From Bacteroidales bacterium (lineage in GTDB: Bacteria; Bacteroidota; Bacteroidia; Bacteroidales; Tenuifilaceae), in NCBI GenBank assembly GCA_020636845.1, contig JACJXD010000001.1:62001-126000 (forward strand): 64,000 bases of DNA, given 5' to 3'. The notes beneath the pieces are model-generated. The model was not told where the DNA came from. It saw nothing but the letters and a program-made list of their open reading frames with translations, and ran no database searches. The number at the start of each line of letters is the position of its first letter. The first letter of the stretch is position 1. Positions 27,170 through 35,859 of this stretch are shown one piece after another. The position numbers and the translations under genes are program-made.

Positions 27170-27865
27170 TTACTTCTTGCTCCCTTTTAAACTGGCAATA
27201 GCAAGTATTAATCCAAGGGCTACACTTAATAAAGCTGCAAATAAAACCTGAAAATCAGGGGGAAGGAGAAATGTAATTGTATGTGCAGGAATCCAAAAAA
27301 ATGGAATGGTCTTAGCAAATACAAAGTTCCATTGAACGTTCCAATTTACGTCGGAGAGTATTTCACCAAAATGAATAGGCCTTACCAGTGCTATGAATTT
27401 CCCGTTGTTTTTAGTGATATGTGCATCGGTTATTTTATGAAAGGTCATCATTACCGGAGCGTAAATAATATTCATCATGGCGCTAATACTAAATGCAACC
27501 AGCACTTTTTTTAGCGACAGGGAATCTTTCATTATTGCGGTAGCATTTGATAATCCGAGGTATTCCAGAAAAATAGGGACACCTGTGGCAAATATTATAA
27601 ACGCTAGTTTTATGGTTAATCCAATGAAGCCCCATACAATGGCTCTGGGCAATAGTCCAAATCCGCGATGGTTGTAGTTTCCTGTTCTAATTCTTAAGCC
27701 AATGGATTCGCCTAACGTGGCAAGTAGTGCAAATTTCAGGAAACTGGTTATCATTCCGTGTTCCGCATTGAACTTAGCGTAGAAGTTGTAAACGGTGTCC
27801 GAAATAAAAAAGGGGAGCAGAATAATTGCAACTGCAAGTAAAACTTTAAAGTCTTTTGTTTTCAT
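27170..27865 (-). CDS. Integral membrane protein, Mpv17/PMP22-like
   Basis: A 231-residue protein with about five hydrophobic segments. The C-terminal part (VNWNVQWNFVFAKTIPFFWI, then PAHTITFLLPPDFQVLF) resembles the W-x-x-x-Q-x-x-NF-x-x-xP pattern of the Mpv17/PMP22 family, small channel-like membrane proteins with no firm bacterial role. The match is from memory of the pattern and could be superficial. It is the last gene of a probable three-gene operon after the acyl-CoA synthetase and a 49-residue membrane protein. Confidence 0.55.
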   Translation of the reverse strand: MKTKDFKVLLAVAIILLPFFISDTVYNFYAKFNAEHGMITSFLKFALLATLGESIGLRIRTGNYNHRGFGLLPRAIVWGFIGLTIKLAFIIFATGVPIFLEYLGLSNATAIMKDSLSLKKVLVAFSISAMMNIIYAPVMMTFHKITDAHITKNNGKFIALVRPIHFGEILSDVNWNVQWNFVFAKTIPFFWIPAHTITFLLPPDFQVLFAALLSVALGLILAIASLKGSKK

Positions 27866-27877
27866 ATAACAAAATGG

Positions 27878-28027
27878 CTATCGTGTAAAATAACGCTTAA
27901 ATCCTTCCGATACGTTTGGGGCAATATTTGTCCACCTAAGGACAATTAGCAGTATAAGTAAAATTATAGCTGCTATTAGCCCTTTTTCGGTGGGTGTAAG
28001 GTTTTTCCACTTATCTTTTAAAGACAT
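27878..28027 (-). CDS. 49-residue single-pass membrane protein
   Basis: A small ATG-started frame that fills the gap between the acyl-CoA synthetase gene (stop at 28032) and the Mpv17-like gene (start at 27865). It begins MSLKDKWKNLTPTEKGLIAA, has a hydrophobic helix (residues 17-30, rich in Ile and Leu) and ends in a basic tail (GFKRYFTR). The start lies 4 bases after the upstream stop and the stop 12 bases before the next start, typical of an operon gene. The amphipathic start plus one helix looks like a genuine small membrane protein; function unknown. Confidence 0.6.
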   Translation of the reverse strand: MSLKDKWKNLTPTEKGLIAAIILLILLIVLRWTNIAPNVSEGFKRYFTR

Positions 28028-28031
28028 ACGG

Positions 28032-30089
28032 TTATTTTTCTATCCTTATGCGAGCATCAACGGCAACAACTTTGGTGCTTGTTCCTAAAAGAGGATTTAA
28101 GTCCATCTCGAAAATTTCGGGAGCAGCATTAACCAGTGCCGATACACGGCTAACAATTTCAGCAAATTGATTTTCGTTAACTGGCTCTTGACCTCTAACT
28201 CCTTTAATAATTCCATAGCTCTTTAATCCTCGAATCATGGTAAGCGCCTCGTTTGCAGATAAAGGTGCAAGTCCGGCTTTAACATCCTTAAGAACTTCAA
28301 TAAAAATACCTCCTAAGCCACACAGAACCATGTGTCCGAATTTATCTTCGCGTTTTGCGCCAACAAATAGTTCAACTCCTTTAAGCATGGGTTGAATTAG
28401 AATTGCAGTTGTGTCCTTAATTTTTATCATCCTTTCGAATTGGGCTGTTACTTCTTGCTCGGAAGTAACGTTAAGAGCCACGCCACCAACGTCGGATTTA
28501 TGTACAGGGCCAACTACTTTCATAACAACGGGGAAGCCCAGTTCCTTGGATTTCGAAACTGCATCGGAGGTGTTGGTAACAATAGCCTCTCCGGCACGGG
28601 TTATTCCGGCTGCATCGAGGAGTTGTTGTACCTTGTTAGGCGCTAAATACCCATTAGCGCTGGAGTCTATAATATTGCGTATGGTTTTGGTATCGATAGT
28701 TGGAAGTTCCGGATTTTCCGGACTTGGCTTTTGAGTGTGGTAAACCTTTGTTAGTGCATTCCCTAGTACAACTTCGTCGGGAAAGTTGATGTGCCCTTTG
28801 CTAATGAATTGCTCAATTTCGTCCTTAACGTTAATAACGGAAGGTAAAACCGGGAATATCGGCTTTTTGCAGGCTTTCATCTTTTTGTCGAGCAAGTCGT
28901 AAACATCGTAAACAGGGAATAAGCCGGGACTACCGAAAATTACTATCATCGCGTCGATGTAATCGAAGTCGTTTTCGCAGGCATCAATAATATCTCCAAG
29001 GTGCTCTGCTGTTCCTGTGGCCAAAAAGTCGATGGGATTGGCAACCGACGATCCCGGATATAGTTTAGTTAGAAGTTCATCGGCTTTAGGACCGCTAATA
29101 GGCGGAACTTCGAGTCCGTTTGTTGTAAGAACATCGGTTATCATAACGGCGGGTCCGCCTGCATGGGTAATAACGGCAATGTTTTTACCTTTTAACTCGG
29201 GGTGCATAAATATTGAAGCAACGGTTGTTAACTCATCCCTGCCGTAGCATCTGACAATACCTGCTTTACGGAAAAGAGCCTCAACGGCGACATCGCTACT
29301 GGCTAAAGCGCCGGTATGGCTCGATGCTGCCCTGCTGCCGGCAGAAGAACTTCCTGCTTTAATTGCGGCAATTCGGCATCCCTTACGTATGAGAGATGAT
29401 GCGTGTTTTAGCAGTTTTTTAGGGTGGTTAATACTTTCGATGTATAGCAATTTTACCCTAGAGCTGGTTTTAGGATCGAAGCTGTTATCCAGATATTCCA
29501 ATACATCTTCTACGCCCAGCTGTGCGCTATTGCCTACCGAGTAAACGCTGTTAAAGGTTAACCCTTTTGGAATACCCGATTCCATAATGAATACGGCGGT
29601 AGAACCTGAACCCGAAATAAAATCAACTCCCATTGGATCAAATGTAGGAATAGGTGTGGTGAATACTCCGGTATAGTTAGTATTCATAACGCCTATGCAG
29701 TTGGGGCCAATTAGGCATCCGCCTGTTTTATTAATTGTATCAACAATTTGCTGTTCCAATACAGCGCCTTCTTGGTTTTCTTCGTGAAATCCGGCCGATA
29801 GAATGATAAAAGCCTTTGTTCCTTTTTGGTTGGCTAGCACATCTACAGAAGAAGGACAATATTTTGCAGCAATGGCTAGTATTGCTAAATCAACCTGAGG
29901 TAAGTCGGAAACGTCGTGGTACGACTTCAGTCCTTGAACCTCTTCAGCCTTTGGATTTACTACAAAAAGTTCACCTTTAAATTTATTATCGATGAGATTT
30001 TTTAGCACCCTTCCTCCGGGTTTATGAATGTCGTCGGAACCACCAACAACTACAATGCTTTTCGGATTTATTAGTTCTTTAGTAATCAT
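28032..30089 (-). CDS. Acetate/acyl-CoA ligase (ADP-forming), fused alpha-beta
   Basis: From the ATG at 30089 the protein has 685 residues and joins both subunits of ADP-forming acyl-CoA synthetase, which makes ATP from acyl-CoA, ADP and phosphate. The N-terminal CoA-binding domain opens with NPKSIVVVGGSDDIHKPGG, and ligase regions include IGPNCIGVMN. SSHTGALASSD holds the probable phospho-histidine. The C-terminal ATP-grasp domain shows FPVVMKVVGPVHKSDVGGV and DLNPLL. A frame extension 11 codons upstream is unlikely because the predicted promoter overlaps it. The enzyme provides substrate-level ATP from the acyl-CoA made by the 2-oxoacid oxidoreductase encoded at 37-39 kb. Confidence 0.93.
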   Translation of the reverse strand: MITKELINPKSIVVVGGSDDIHKPGGRVLKNLIDNKFKGELFVVNPKAEEVQGLKSYHDVSDLPQVDLAILAIAAKYCPSSVDVLANQKGTKAFIILSAGFHEENQEGAVLEQQIVDTINKTGGCLIGPNCIGVMNTNYTGVFTTPIPTFDPMGVDFISGSGSTAVFIMESGIPKGLTFNSVYSVGNSAQLGVEDVLEYLDNSFDPKTSSRVKLLYIESINHPKKLLKHASSLIRKGCRIAAIKAGSSSAGSRAASSHTGALASSDVAVEALFRKAGIVRCYGRDELTTVASIFMHPELKGKNIAVITHAGGPAVMITDVLTTNGLEVPPISGPKADELLTKLYPGSSVANPIDFLATGTAEHLGDIIDACENDFDYIDAMIVIFGSPGLFPVYDVYDLLDKKMKACKKPIFPVLPSVINVKDEIEQFISKGHINFPDEVVLGNALTKVYHTQKPSPENPELPTIDTKTIRNIIDSSANGYLAPNKVQQLLDAAGITRAGEAIVTNTSDAVSKSKELGFPVVMKVVGPVHKSDVGGVALNVTSEQEVTAQFERMIKIKDTTAILIQPMLKGVELFVGAKREDKFGHMVLCGLGGIFIEVLKDVKAGLAPLSANEALTMIRGLKSYGIIKGVRGQEPVNENQFAEIVSRVSALVNAAPEIFEMDLNPLLGTSTKVVAVDARIRIEK

Positions 30090-30119
30090 AGTAAAATTTT
30101 TCAGTCGTATAATAAAGTA

Positions 30120-30150
30120 CAAACCTAATGCTAAATGTTTAAAACTACAA
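30120..30150 (-). promoter_or_regulatory. Predicted promoter of the acyl-CoA ligase operon
   Basis: On the minus strand TTG (30150-30148) and TAGGTTTG (30127-30120) are separated by 20 bases, matching the Bacteroidota -33/-7 pattern. The start point would be near 30113, giving a leader of about 24 bases before the ATG at 30089. Confidence 0.55.
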
Positions 30151-30256
30151 GTTGTAATTTGATATTAACTTATAAGTTTTAATAAAATATTATTAAGATA
30201 AAATAGATATTTCGATAAAAATTGAAGTGTTGTATTGAATTTGATATTAAATTGAA

Positions 30257-30287
30257 ATAAAAAAGGAGGCAACAGCCTCCTTTTTTT
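30257..30287. terminator. Bidirectional terminator after the LiaF-like gene
   Basis: GGAGGC-AACA-GCCTCC stem flanked by an A-run and a T-run. On the minus strand it lies 19 bases after the LiaF-like stop. Confidence 0.88.
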
Positions 30288-30305
30288 CATAAAGTAATTT
30301 ATTCA

Positions 30306-31016
30306 TTAATAGCTTTTTATATCACAACCTCCAAACAGAACAAATCCTTTTATTACCAATTCGTTTTTATTTGCTGTAGTGGTTGCCGGCATTTTCCGTT
30401 TATCGGAAACTCCTCCAAAAATCGAAACTGTTTCAATTTTTAGTTTCCAGTCGGTTGGAATAATTATTTTGGCTCCGCCAAATATGCAAAGGACATCTAT
30501 AATGTTAGAACCTGGTGCTAGGTTGGCTTTTGTTAAATCGATAGTAGAACCTCCAAAAATGCTGGTGATTTTGCCTCCAAGAAAATTCTGCGAATTTATC
30601 TGCTGTTCCGAACCGCTAAAAATATTTACATCATCAATTATATCGTCGGAGGTAACAGAACGGTTAAAGCGATTTTTTCGGTGCGACGAGGTGCTTATAA
30701 GCGAAATGCCAATTAACAGTATTACGGCAGGCCAAATTAATTTTCCGATATGTATTGGTAGCGGATAAAATTTGGCTAAAAGGAAAAATGCTCCAACGGC
30801 AATCAATATGATTCCGGTAATTCTGGATTCTTGTTTGGAAACAATCAGTAAGCCTATAACAATAATTAAGGCCTGCCATGTAAAAATATACCGTTTCCAA
30901 TGAATTGTCGATATATCGAAATTGTCAATTAAGAGCAAAGCCGAAATGGCTATCAGTATTATGCCTAGTACAATTCTAGTACTATTGGATTCGTGTTTGC
31001 GTTCAATTGTTTCCAT
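30306..31016 (-). CDS. LiaF-like membrane protein (DUF5668/LiaF C-terminal domains)
   Basis: A 236-residue protein with four short membrane segments in the first 110 residues (IVLGIILIAISALLLIDNF, ALIIVIGLLIVS, GIILIAVGAFFLLA, IWPAVILLIGISLI). The C-terminal domain has three repeats around F-G-G (TSIFGGSTIDL, CIFGGAKIIIP, SIFGGVSDKR) and a final LFGGCDIK. This is the design of LiaF-type proteins that modulate cell-envelope stress signalling in Gram-positives; in Bacteroidota the role is not established. It lies downstream of hydE with a 29-base gap and may share its transcript. Confidence 0.85.
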   Translation of the reverse strand: METIERKHESNSTRIVLGIILIAISALLLIDNFDISTIHWKRYIFTWQALIIVIGLLIVSKQESRITGIILIAVGAFFLLAKFYPLPIHIGKLIWPAVILLIGISLISTSSHRKNRFNRSVTSDDIIDDVNIFSGSEQQINSQNFLGGKITSIFGGSTIDLTKANLAPGSNIIDVLCIFGGAKIIIPTDWKLKIETVSIFGGVSDKRKMPATTTANKNELVIKGFVLFGGCDIKSY

Positions 31017-31045
31017 TGGTTCCAGTATTGGTTATTGGTATAAAT

Positions 31046-32134
31046 TTAGCGGATTTTTTTGTAATAATGTTTGGAATTTCCCTGTTCTCCAAATCCTATT
31101 TCATCGCCGGTTAGTTGAATACGAGCCTCCAGACAACTTTTACAATCGTCGGCAGCGTCGTCAACACATGGCTTGTTTTCGTAAAGTTTATAGTTATTTC
31201 TGTAAATTCCCGGTGTAATGTTAGGCATAATAACGTTAGCGCCAACCTTAATGGCTTTTTCGCGTCCCAATGGGTCGATAGCCTGAAGAGCCGTTGGAGC
31301 GGCAATGTTGATATCCTTCATTAAAATACGAAGTAGGGCATACATCTTAAGCGAGAGGTCGAGCCTTTCCTGAAGAGGAAGCAAAGTGTTGCTATATTCA
31401 AATAAAGGTGTGTCTGGATGTTCCACGTACGGTCCCATTCCAACCATATCGATGTCGAATTCCTGCATCCAGAGCAAGTCTTCGGCTAAATGTTCCAGAG
31501 TTTGAAAGGGTAATCCAATCATTACGCCGGATCCAACCTGATATCCTATGCGTTGTAACGATTTCAAACAATTTAGCCTTGTGTCGTAATCGTGGAGTAA
31601 ATTATTGGGATGTATTTTGTGGTACAAATCCTTATTGGAACTCTCTATTCGGAGCAAGTATCTTATAGCGCCTTTGTCGAACCATTCTTGGTAGGTTTCC
31701 TCGGTTTGTTCGCCTAACGAAAGGGTTATTCCCAGTTCGTTGTTAGTGGCCTTATTTATCTTATCGAGAAGATTATTGATACGTTCAATGAAATCGTTGC
31801 TGTTTAGTTCTCCTGTTTGTATGGCAAGACTGGCATACTTGCTTTGCCATGCAAATTTTGCAGTTTCCACCACCTCTTCATCGTCAAGGTTGTAACGGCT
31901 AACCTTTGAATTTCCACTTCGAATTCCACAATACAGGCAATTTTTTCGGCAAATGTTCGAGAGTTCAATTAGTCCCCGGAAATATACTTTACGTCCAACG
32001 TACTGTTCCTTAACTTCGGCGGCCTTTTCGAACAGGGCAGTTTTAGCATCGCCGGTTAAACTTAAAAGGTAAATTAGGTCGCTTTTAGTGAACGAAGATT
32101 TGTTTAGTAAACTCTTAACTCCCGAAACATTCAT
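31046..32134 (-). CDS. hydE: [FeFe] hydrogenase H-cluster maturase, radical SAM HydE
   Basis: A 362-residue radical SAM protein. The cluster motif is Cys62, Cys66, Cys69 in NICRKNCLYCGIR, preceded by YFRGLIELS, the HydE-type signature. The C-terminal region has a further three-cysteine set (C-V-D-D-A-A-D-D-C-K-S-C) at the place where HydE binds an accessory Fe-S cluster. HydE supplies the dithiolate/iron precursor for the H-cluster. HydF, HydG and the hydrogenase itself are not in the window, so the maturation genes are scattered. A predicted promoter lies about 66 bases upstream of the start. Confidence 0.92.
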   Translation of the reverse strand: MNVSGVKSLLNKSSFTKSDLIYLLSLTGDAKTALFEKAAEVKEQYVGRKVYFRGLIELSNICRKNCLYCGIRSGNSKVSRYNLDDEEVVETAKFAWQSKYASLAIQTGELNSNDFIERINNLLDKINKATNNELGITLSLGEQTEETYQEWFDKGAIRYLLRIESSNKDLYHKIHPNNLLHDYDTRLNCLKSLQRIGYQVGSGVMIGLPFQTLEHLAEDLLWMQEFDIDMVGMGPYVEHPDTPLFEYSNTLLPLQERLDLSLKMYALLRILMKDINIAAPTALQAIDPLGREKAIKVGANVIMPNITPGIYRNNYKLYENKPCVDDAADDCKSCLEARIQLTGDEIGFGEQGNSKHYYKKIR

Positions 32135-32199
32135 AATTTAATATCAAAAATTGCCGCTATTTGAACTCTATGTTTTATCTTTACTCGTACATAAGGTTG

Positions 32200-32226
32200 C
32201 AAACATACATATTTTATTTAACACAA
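32200..32226 (-). promoter_or_regulatory. Predicted promoter of hydE
   Basis: Minus-strand TTG (32226-32224), a 16-base spacer and TATGTTTG (32207-32200) fit the Bacteroidota consensus. The start point near 32193 leaves a leader of about 60 bases. It sits just before the chosen ATG of the divergent gene at 32230. Confidence 0.5.
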
Positions 32227-32229
32227 GCC

Positions 32230-32916
32230 ATGAACCGAAGTCAGCTTTTAAGCAGAATAATCCTTGTTATAAAACAACTTAAGGACGAGGCCAAGCAGGT
32301 GTTTAACCCTGAAAATATTTTACCCAATTCGGAGTATTTAATCGAGGAGTTTTTTCAGCAAAAATTTACTCCTTACCTCGAAAAAGTTAAGGAGGAGATT
32401 AGACAATTGCCTCAGGATGAGTATGTGGCAGTGGAATTGGATGCTTGGGTAAAAGTGCTTAGGAGTAAGTTATCCGAAATAGATTCTGGCAAGTATAAAG
32501 AGGAATATGCCGAAGTGCTTTACATAAAGCGTAGATTTTATCCTTTGCTTATCGATACGCTAAAGGAGTTGGAACTTGAGGTTCTCGAGAAAGAGTTCGA
32601 TGCTAAAGCCGATCAGGATGAAAACATTCAGTATGGCGAGCATACGGTATTGCTTTCGGTGGATGTTATTGCGGCTTCCATTGCCTTGTTGTATAATTTC
32701 AATATAATATCGCCAAATAATTCGTTAGAAAACATCTGTAAGCATTTTGCTTCGCTAACGGGTTATTCGTGGGAGGAACTATTCAGAATTGTTGAGTTAG
32801 ATAGACAAAACGGGCGGTTAAGGGCAAAGGTAAACCGTTCGGAGTTGAAAATTTTGCTAAAGTTGTTGCACAGCATGACCAGTCGTACCGAATACGCACT
32901 GTCGTACGAAGAATAG
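32230..32916 (+). CDS. Hypothetical cytoplasmic protein
   Basis: From the ATG at 32230 the protein has 228 residues, is highly charged and mostly helical, with no signal peptide or membrane segment. An upstream in-frame start (32161) would add a hydrophobic, unlikely N-terminus read through the hydE promoter. The C-terminal 80 residues (NSLENICKHFASLTGYSWEEL, LKILLKLLHSMTSRTEYALSY) look like a compact helical domain. No family recognised. It runs convergent to the second siaC gene, with only four bases between the stops. Confidence 0.65.
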   Translation: MNRSQLLSRIILVIKQLKDEAKQVFNPENILPNSEYLIEEFFQQKFTPYLEKVKEEIRQLPQDEYVAVELDAWVKVLRSKLSEIDSGKYKEEYAEVLYIKRRFYPLLIDTLKELELEVLEKEFDAKADQDENIQYGEHTVLLSVDVIAASIALLYNFNIISPNNSLENICKHFASLTGYSWEELFRIVELDRQNGRLRAKVNRSELKILLKLLHSMTSRTEYALSYEE

Positions 32917-32920
32917 CTTG

Positions 32921-33316
32921 TTAATTGTAGGGAATACAGCGGTAAGGCAAATTAATTTCGGGAAGTTCAAACAGCACAATCCCTTCGCTTAGGAGGTCTT
33001 CGTCGTTCTCGTAGTAATTCCAAATAACTTCAATATCGAATTGATTATTTTTGAACATGGCTATTTTTCGAAGTACTTCCCTTAAATATCTGTACGACGA
33101 CGAGTTTATGTACTTGAAGTTTAAATCAACTATAATTTTTGAAGGTGGTAAATTCTTAGTAAACTCGTAGTATTCGTCGAGCCAATCCAAAACAACCTGG
33201 TAAAACTCCTTAGCATTCTCGGGATGCGAAATTCCTGACATGGAAAACACCTTGGTGTCCGGGTTAAAATATATTTCGGGAGAATCTACTTCGGCTTCAA
33301 TTCTTAAGGGCTCCAT
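32921..33316 (-). CDS. Second SiaC-family protein (DUF1987)
   Basis: A 131-residue SiaC paralogue. It shares with the one at 8 kb the PENAKEFYQVVLDWLDEYYE helix and the strand before the phosphorylation site, here FKYINSSSYR. The residue aligned with Thr68 of SiaC is Ser72 (NSSS instead of NTSSS), so it remains phosphorylatable but may be used by a different kinase. It is a single gene without a kinase or phosphatase beside it. It may compete for the SiaB-like kinase encoded at 7.4 kb (inference). Confidence 0.85.
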   Translation of the reverse strand: MEPLRIEAEVDSPEIYFNPDTKVFSMSGISHPENAKEFYQVVLDWLDEYYEFTKNLPPSKIIVDLNFKYINSSSYRYLREVLRKIAMFKNNQFDIEVIWNYYENDEDLLSEGIVLFELPEINLPYRCIPYN

Positions 33317-33727
33317 AAATACTATTCCTTTTAATTTATCTATGTAAAGTTATTACAATATACTATTTATGCTACTAAAACAACCTTCTTCTTTGATAAA
33401 ACTAAAATTTGTTTCAATAAACAAATTTAAAGTATAGATTAAGGTTATTATTCGCTAAACAAAATACTTTGAGGGTTCTGTTCGTTAATATTGTAAAGTT
33501 ATAATAATATGTCTTAAAATTTATTGAACCTATAAAATTCGTAAACAAATTTAAACTGTTTGTCATTAAAAGATTGATATGTGAGTTATTGGTATTATAT
33601 TTGCAATTATACTTATGGTTCCTTATAAGTTTAGTTAGTTTGTTTCGCAGGATTGAAAAAAGGAACCTAATCGATTTCAAGTAAATCGTGTGTTTGGGAG
33701 AAGGGAGCGGAAGCTCCCTTCATTCGT
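33317..33727. other. 411-base AT-rich intergenic region with one hairpin
   Basis: The region upstream of the second siaC gene and downstream of the DUF486 gene. It holds a perfect 9-bp hairpin at 33700-33721 (GAAGGGAGC / GCTCCCTTC, loop GGAA) without a clear T-run, possibly a weak terminator of the DUF486 gene. An 88-codon minus-strand frame in it is rich in Asn, Lys, Ile and Phe and looks like non-coding AT-rich DNA. Nothing else seen. Confidence 0.5.
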
Positions 33728-34102
33728 TTACTTCTTAAAAATAAAATATACAGCCAAGATTAGAAAAATGAAACCGATAATATGGTTGTACCGTATTGTT
33801 TCGGTTTTAAAGGCTATAAACGTAAATACCATAAATACCGACAGGGTAATAACCTCTTGAATTACCTTCAGTTCGACAAGCGAAAATGGACCGCCGTTTT
33901 CTTTAAACCCTATTCGGTTGGCAGGAACCTGAAAAAAATATTCGAATAATGCTATTCCCCAACTAATTAGCACTATTTCTACTAAGTTAAGGTTGCCAAA
34001 CCATTTCATTTCCTTAAATTTTAAATGGCCATACCATGCCAAGGTCATAAAGGAGTTCGAAATAATTAGCAGTAAAATGGTGTATAATCCTTTTAGAGTC
34101 AT
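33728..34102 (-). CDS. DMT-type small membrane protein (DUF486)
   Basis: A 124-residue membrane protein with four hydrophobic helices. ISNSFMTLAWYGHLK near the start and YFFQVPANRIGF with ELKVIQEVITLSVF in the middle are the family signature of DUF486, a relative of the small multidrug resistance/DMT transporters with unknown substrate. A TACATTTG -7-like box lies at 34129-34122 on the minus strand, 20 bases upstream. It is a single gene. Confidence 0.88.
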   Translation of the reverse strand: MTLKGLYTILLLIISNSFMTLAWYGHLKFKEMKWFGNLNLVEIVLISWGIALFEYFFQVPANRIGFKENGGPFSLVELKVIQEVITLSVFMVFTFIAFKTETIRYNHIIGFIFLILAVYFIFKK

Positions 34103-34313
34103 GTTTCAGAAAAAATGTTTGCAAATGTAGTCGATTTTCATCTCCATTATCATATCATTAAAATATTGAAGTTGATTATTTCTGTTTTTGTTTTTTAGGT
34201 GAAATTTATACCGACTAATTGTTGGTAAATTAAATTGCTAGGTGAATTCTAATGCCAATACTTTTGTTACAAATGGCAAATCGGTTACCTTTACAGCAAA
34301 TATATTTTCGATT

Positions 34314-35192
34314 ATGTTAACATCCATGACCGGCTACGGCAAGGCAGAGATGCAAATGACCGGTAAAAAAATAATTGCCGAAGTTCGCTCGCTTAATAGT
34401 AAGCAACTCGATTTAAATGTAAAGTTGCCATTGCGGTATAGAGAGGTGGAAATGGAAATACGTTCCATTGTGTCGGAATTGATGGTTAGGGGTAAAGTCG
34501 ATTTTCAAATTTTTATTGAAGATGACGAAGCTGCATCGGTTACACCAATAAACGAGGCCATATTCGATGGCTACTTTTCGCAGGTAAAGCAAATTTCCGA
34601 TAAGTATGGGTTAAATATAAACAACGAGTTGCTAATTCAAACAATATTGCGTTTGCCCGATGTAATGAAATCGCCTAAGGATGATGTAGAGGAAAGCGAA
34701 TATAATGTTGTAAAGGATGTTGCAAAGTTGGCAGTGTTGCAGTTAAACGAGTTTAGGGTTCAGGAAGGAAATGCCTTGGCAGCCGATATTGTAAAACGCG
34801 TTAACAATATCCTTGCATTTTTGGAGCAGGTTGCACCGTTCGAGAGCAGCCGTATAGAAACAATAAAGGTACGGTTAAGCGATAATTTGAAAGGTATATC
34901 GGAAAATGTGAAGGTTGATGCCGACAGATTCGAGCAGGAGTTGATATACTATTTAGAAAAGTTAGATATAACGGAGGAAAAGGTAAGGCTGAAAAATCAC
35001 TGTAAATACTTTTTAGAAACAGTAAAATCCGACGAACCGGTTGGTCGTAAGTTGGGGTTTATTGCGCAGGAAATGGGACGCGAAATAAATACGCTGGGTT
35101 CCAAAGCCAACAATGTTGATATTCAAAAACTCGTTGTAAGAATGAAGGATGAGTTGGAAAAAATAAAGGAACAGTCGTTAAACATTCTGTAG
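34314..35192 (+). CDS. yicC: YicC/YloC family endoribonuclease
   Basis: From the ATG at 34314 the protein has 292 residues and starts MLTSMTGYGKAE, the invariant YicC beginning; an in-frame start 24 codons upstream has no family counterpart. Other landmarks are EVRSLNSKQLDLNVKLP, RGKVDFQIF and the C-terminal GRKLGFIAQEMGREINTLGSK. YicC proteins act as endoribonucleases in small-RNA or mRNA turnover in E. coli. The gene is followed by gmk after 41 bases, a common arrangement in many bacteria. Confidence 0.93.
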   Translation: MLTSMTGYGKAEMQMTGKKIIAEVRSLNSKQLDLNVKLPLRYREVEMEIRSIVSELMVRGKVDFQIFIEDDEAASVTPINEAIFDGYFSQVKQISDKYGLNINNELLIQTILRLPDVMKSPKDDVEESEYNVVKDVAKLAVLQLNEFRVQEGNALAADIVKRVNNILAFLEQVAPFESSRIETIKVRLSDNLKGISENVKVDADRFEQELIYYLEKLDITEEKVRLKNHCKYFLETVKSDEPVGRKLGFIAQEMGREINTLGSKANNVDIQKLVVRMKDELEKIKEQSLNIL

Positions 35193-35233
35193 TTTAATAG
35201 GTAACACATCATTTTATTTGAAATTATAAGAAT

Positions 35234-35797
35234 ATGGATGGGAAGTTGCTAATTTTTTCTGCACCGTCGGGTGCTGGCAAAACAACCATTGTAAAGCATT
35301 TGATTTCTGTTTTTCCGAGCCTTGAGTTTTCCATTTCGGCTTGTAGTCGTAAGCCTCGTAACGGTGAGGTTAATGGCGTTGATTACTATTTTTTAACGCC
35401 CGAAGATTTTAGGCAAAGAATTGAAAATAACGAATTTGTGGAATGGGAGGAGGTGTATCCTGGTTTGTACTACGGAACACTTTGGTCCGAAGTGCGGAAA
35501 ATCTGGGACAAGGGGCATCATGTTGTGTTTGATGTAGATGTAAAGGGTGGCTTAAATTTGAAGAAAAAATTTCCGAATAATTCATTGGCTGTTTTTGTAA
35601 TGCCCCCGTCAATCGACGATTTGAAGCAACGATTGCTAAAGCGTGGAACGGAGAGCGAGGAATCCATAGGTACGCGTATAGGCAAGGCCGAACACGAAAT
35701 GACTTTTGCCAAGCAATTCGATAAGATTATTGTGAATAATCAGGTGGAAACGGCATTTGCCGAGGCCGAAAAGGTGGTTACTGACTTTATAAAATAG
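35234..35797 (+). CDS. gmk: Guanylate kinase
   Basis: A 187-residue kinase converting GMP to GDP. The P-loop reads SAPSGAGKTT (residues 9-18), and the GMP-binding region carries CSRKPRNGEVNGVDYYF and EWEEVYPGLYYGT, all standard. The lid region is KRGTESEESIGTRI. It lies between yicC and nadD in a probable operon of housekeeping genes. Confidence 0.97.
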   Translation: MDGKLLIFSAPSGAGKTTIVKHLISVFPSLEFSISACSRKPRNGEVNGVDYYFLTPEDFRQRIENNEFVEWEEVYPGLYYGTLWSEVRKIWDKGHHVVFDVDVKGGLNLKKKFPNNSLAVFVMPPSIDDLKQRLLKRGTESEESIGTRIGKAEHEMTFAKQFDKIIVNNQVETAFAEAEKVVTDFIK

Positions 35798-35859
35798 TAA
35801 GGAATTTTGCTTCAAAATAGATATATTTGCATATAACCGCAATATAATACTAGTTTACA

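Noticed and set aside
27170..27865. Firm Mpv17/PMP22 assignment
   Set aside because: Only the C-terminal tryptophan/proline pattern supports it, so the call is kept at moderate confidence without a gene symbol.
33414..33680. 88-codon minus-strand frame in the 33.3-33.7 kb gap
   Set aside because: Composition dominated by Asn, Lys, Ile, Leu and Phe as in random AT-rich DNA; no ribosome site, no domain, and it ends in front of a hairpin rather than in an operon.
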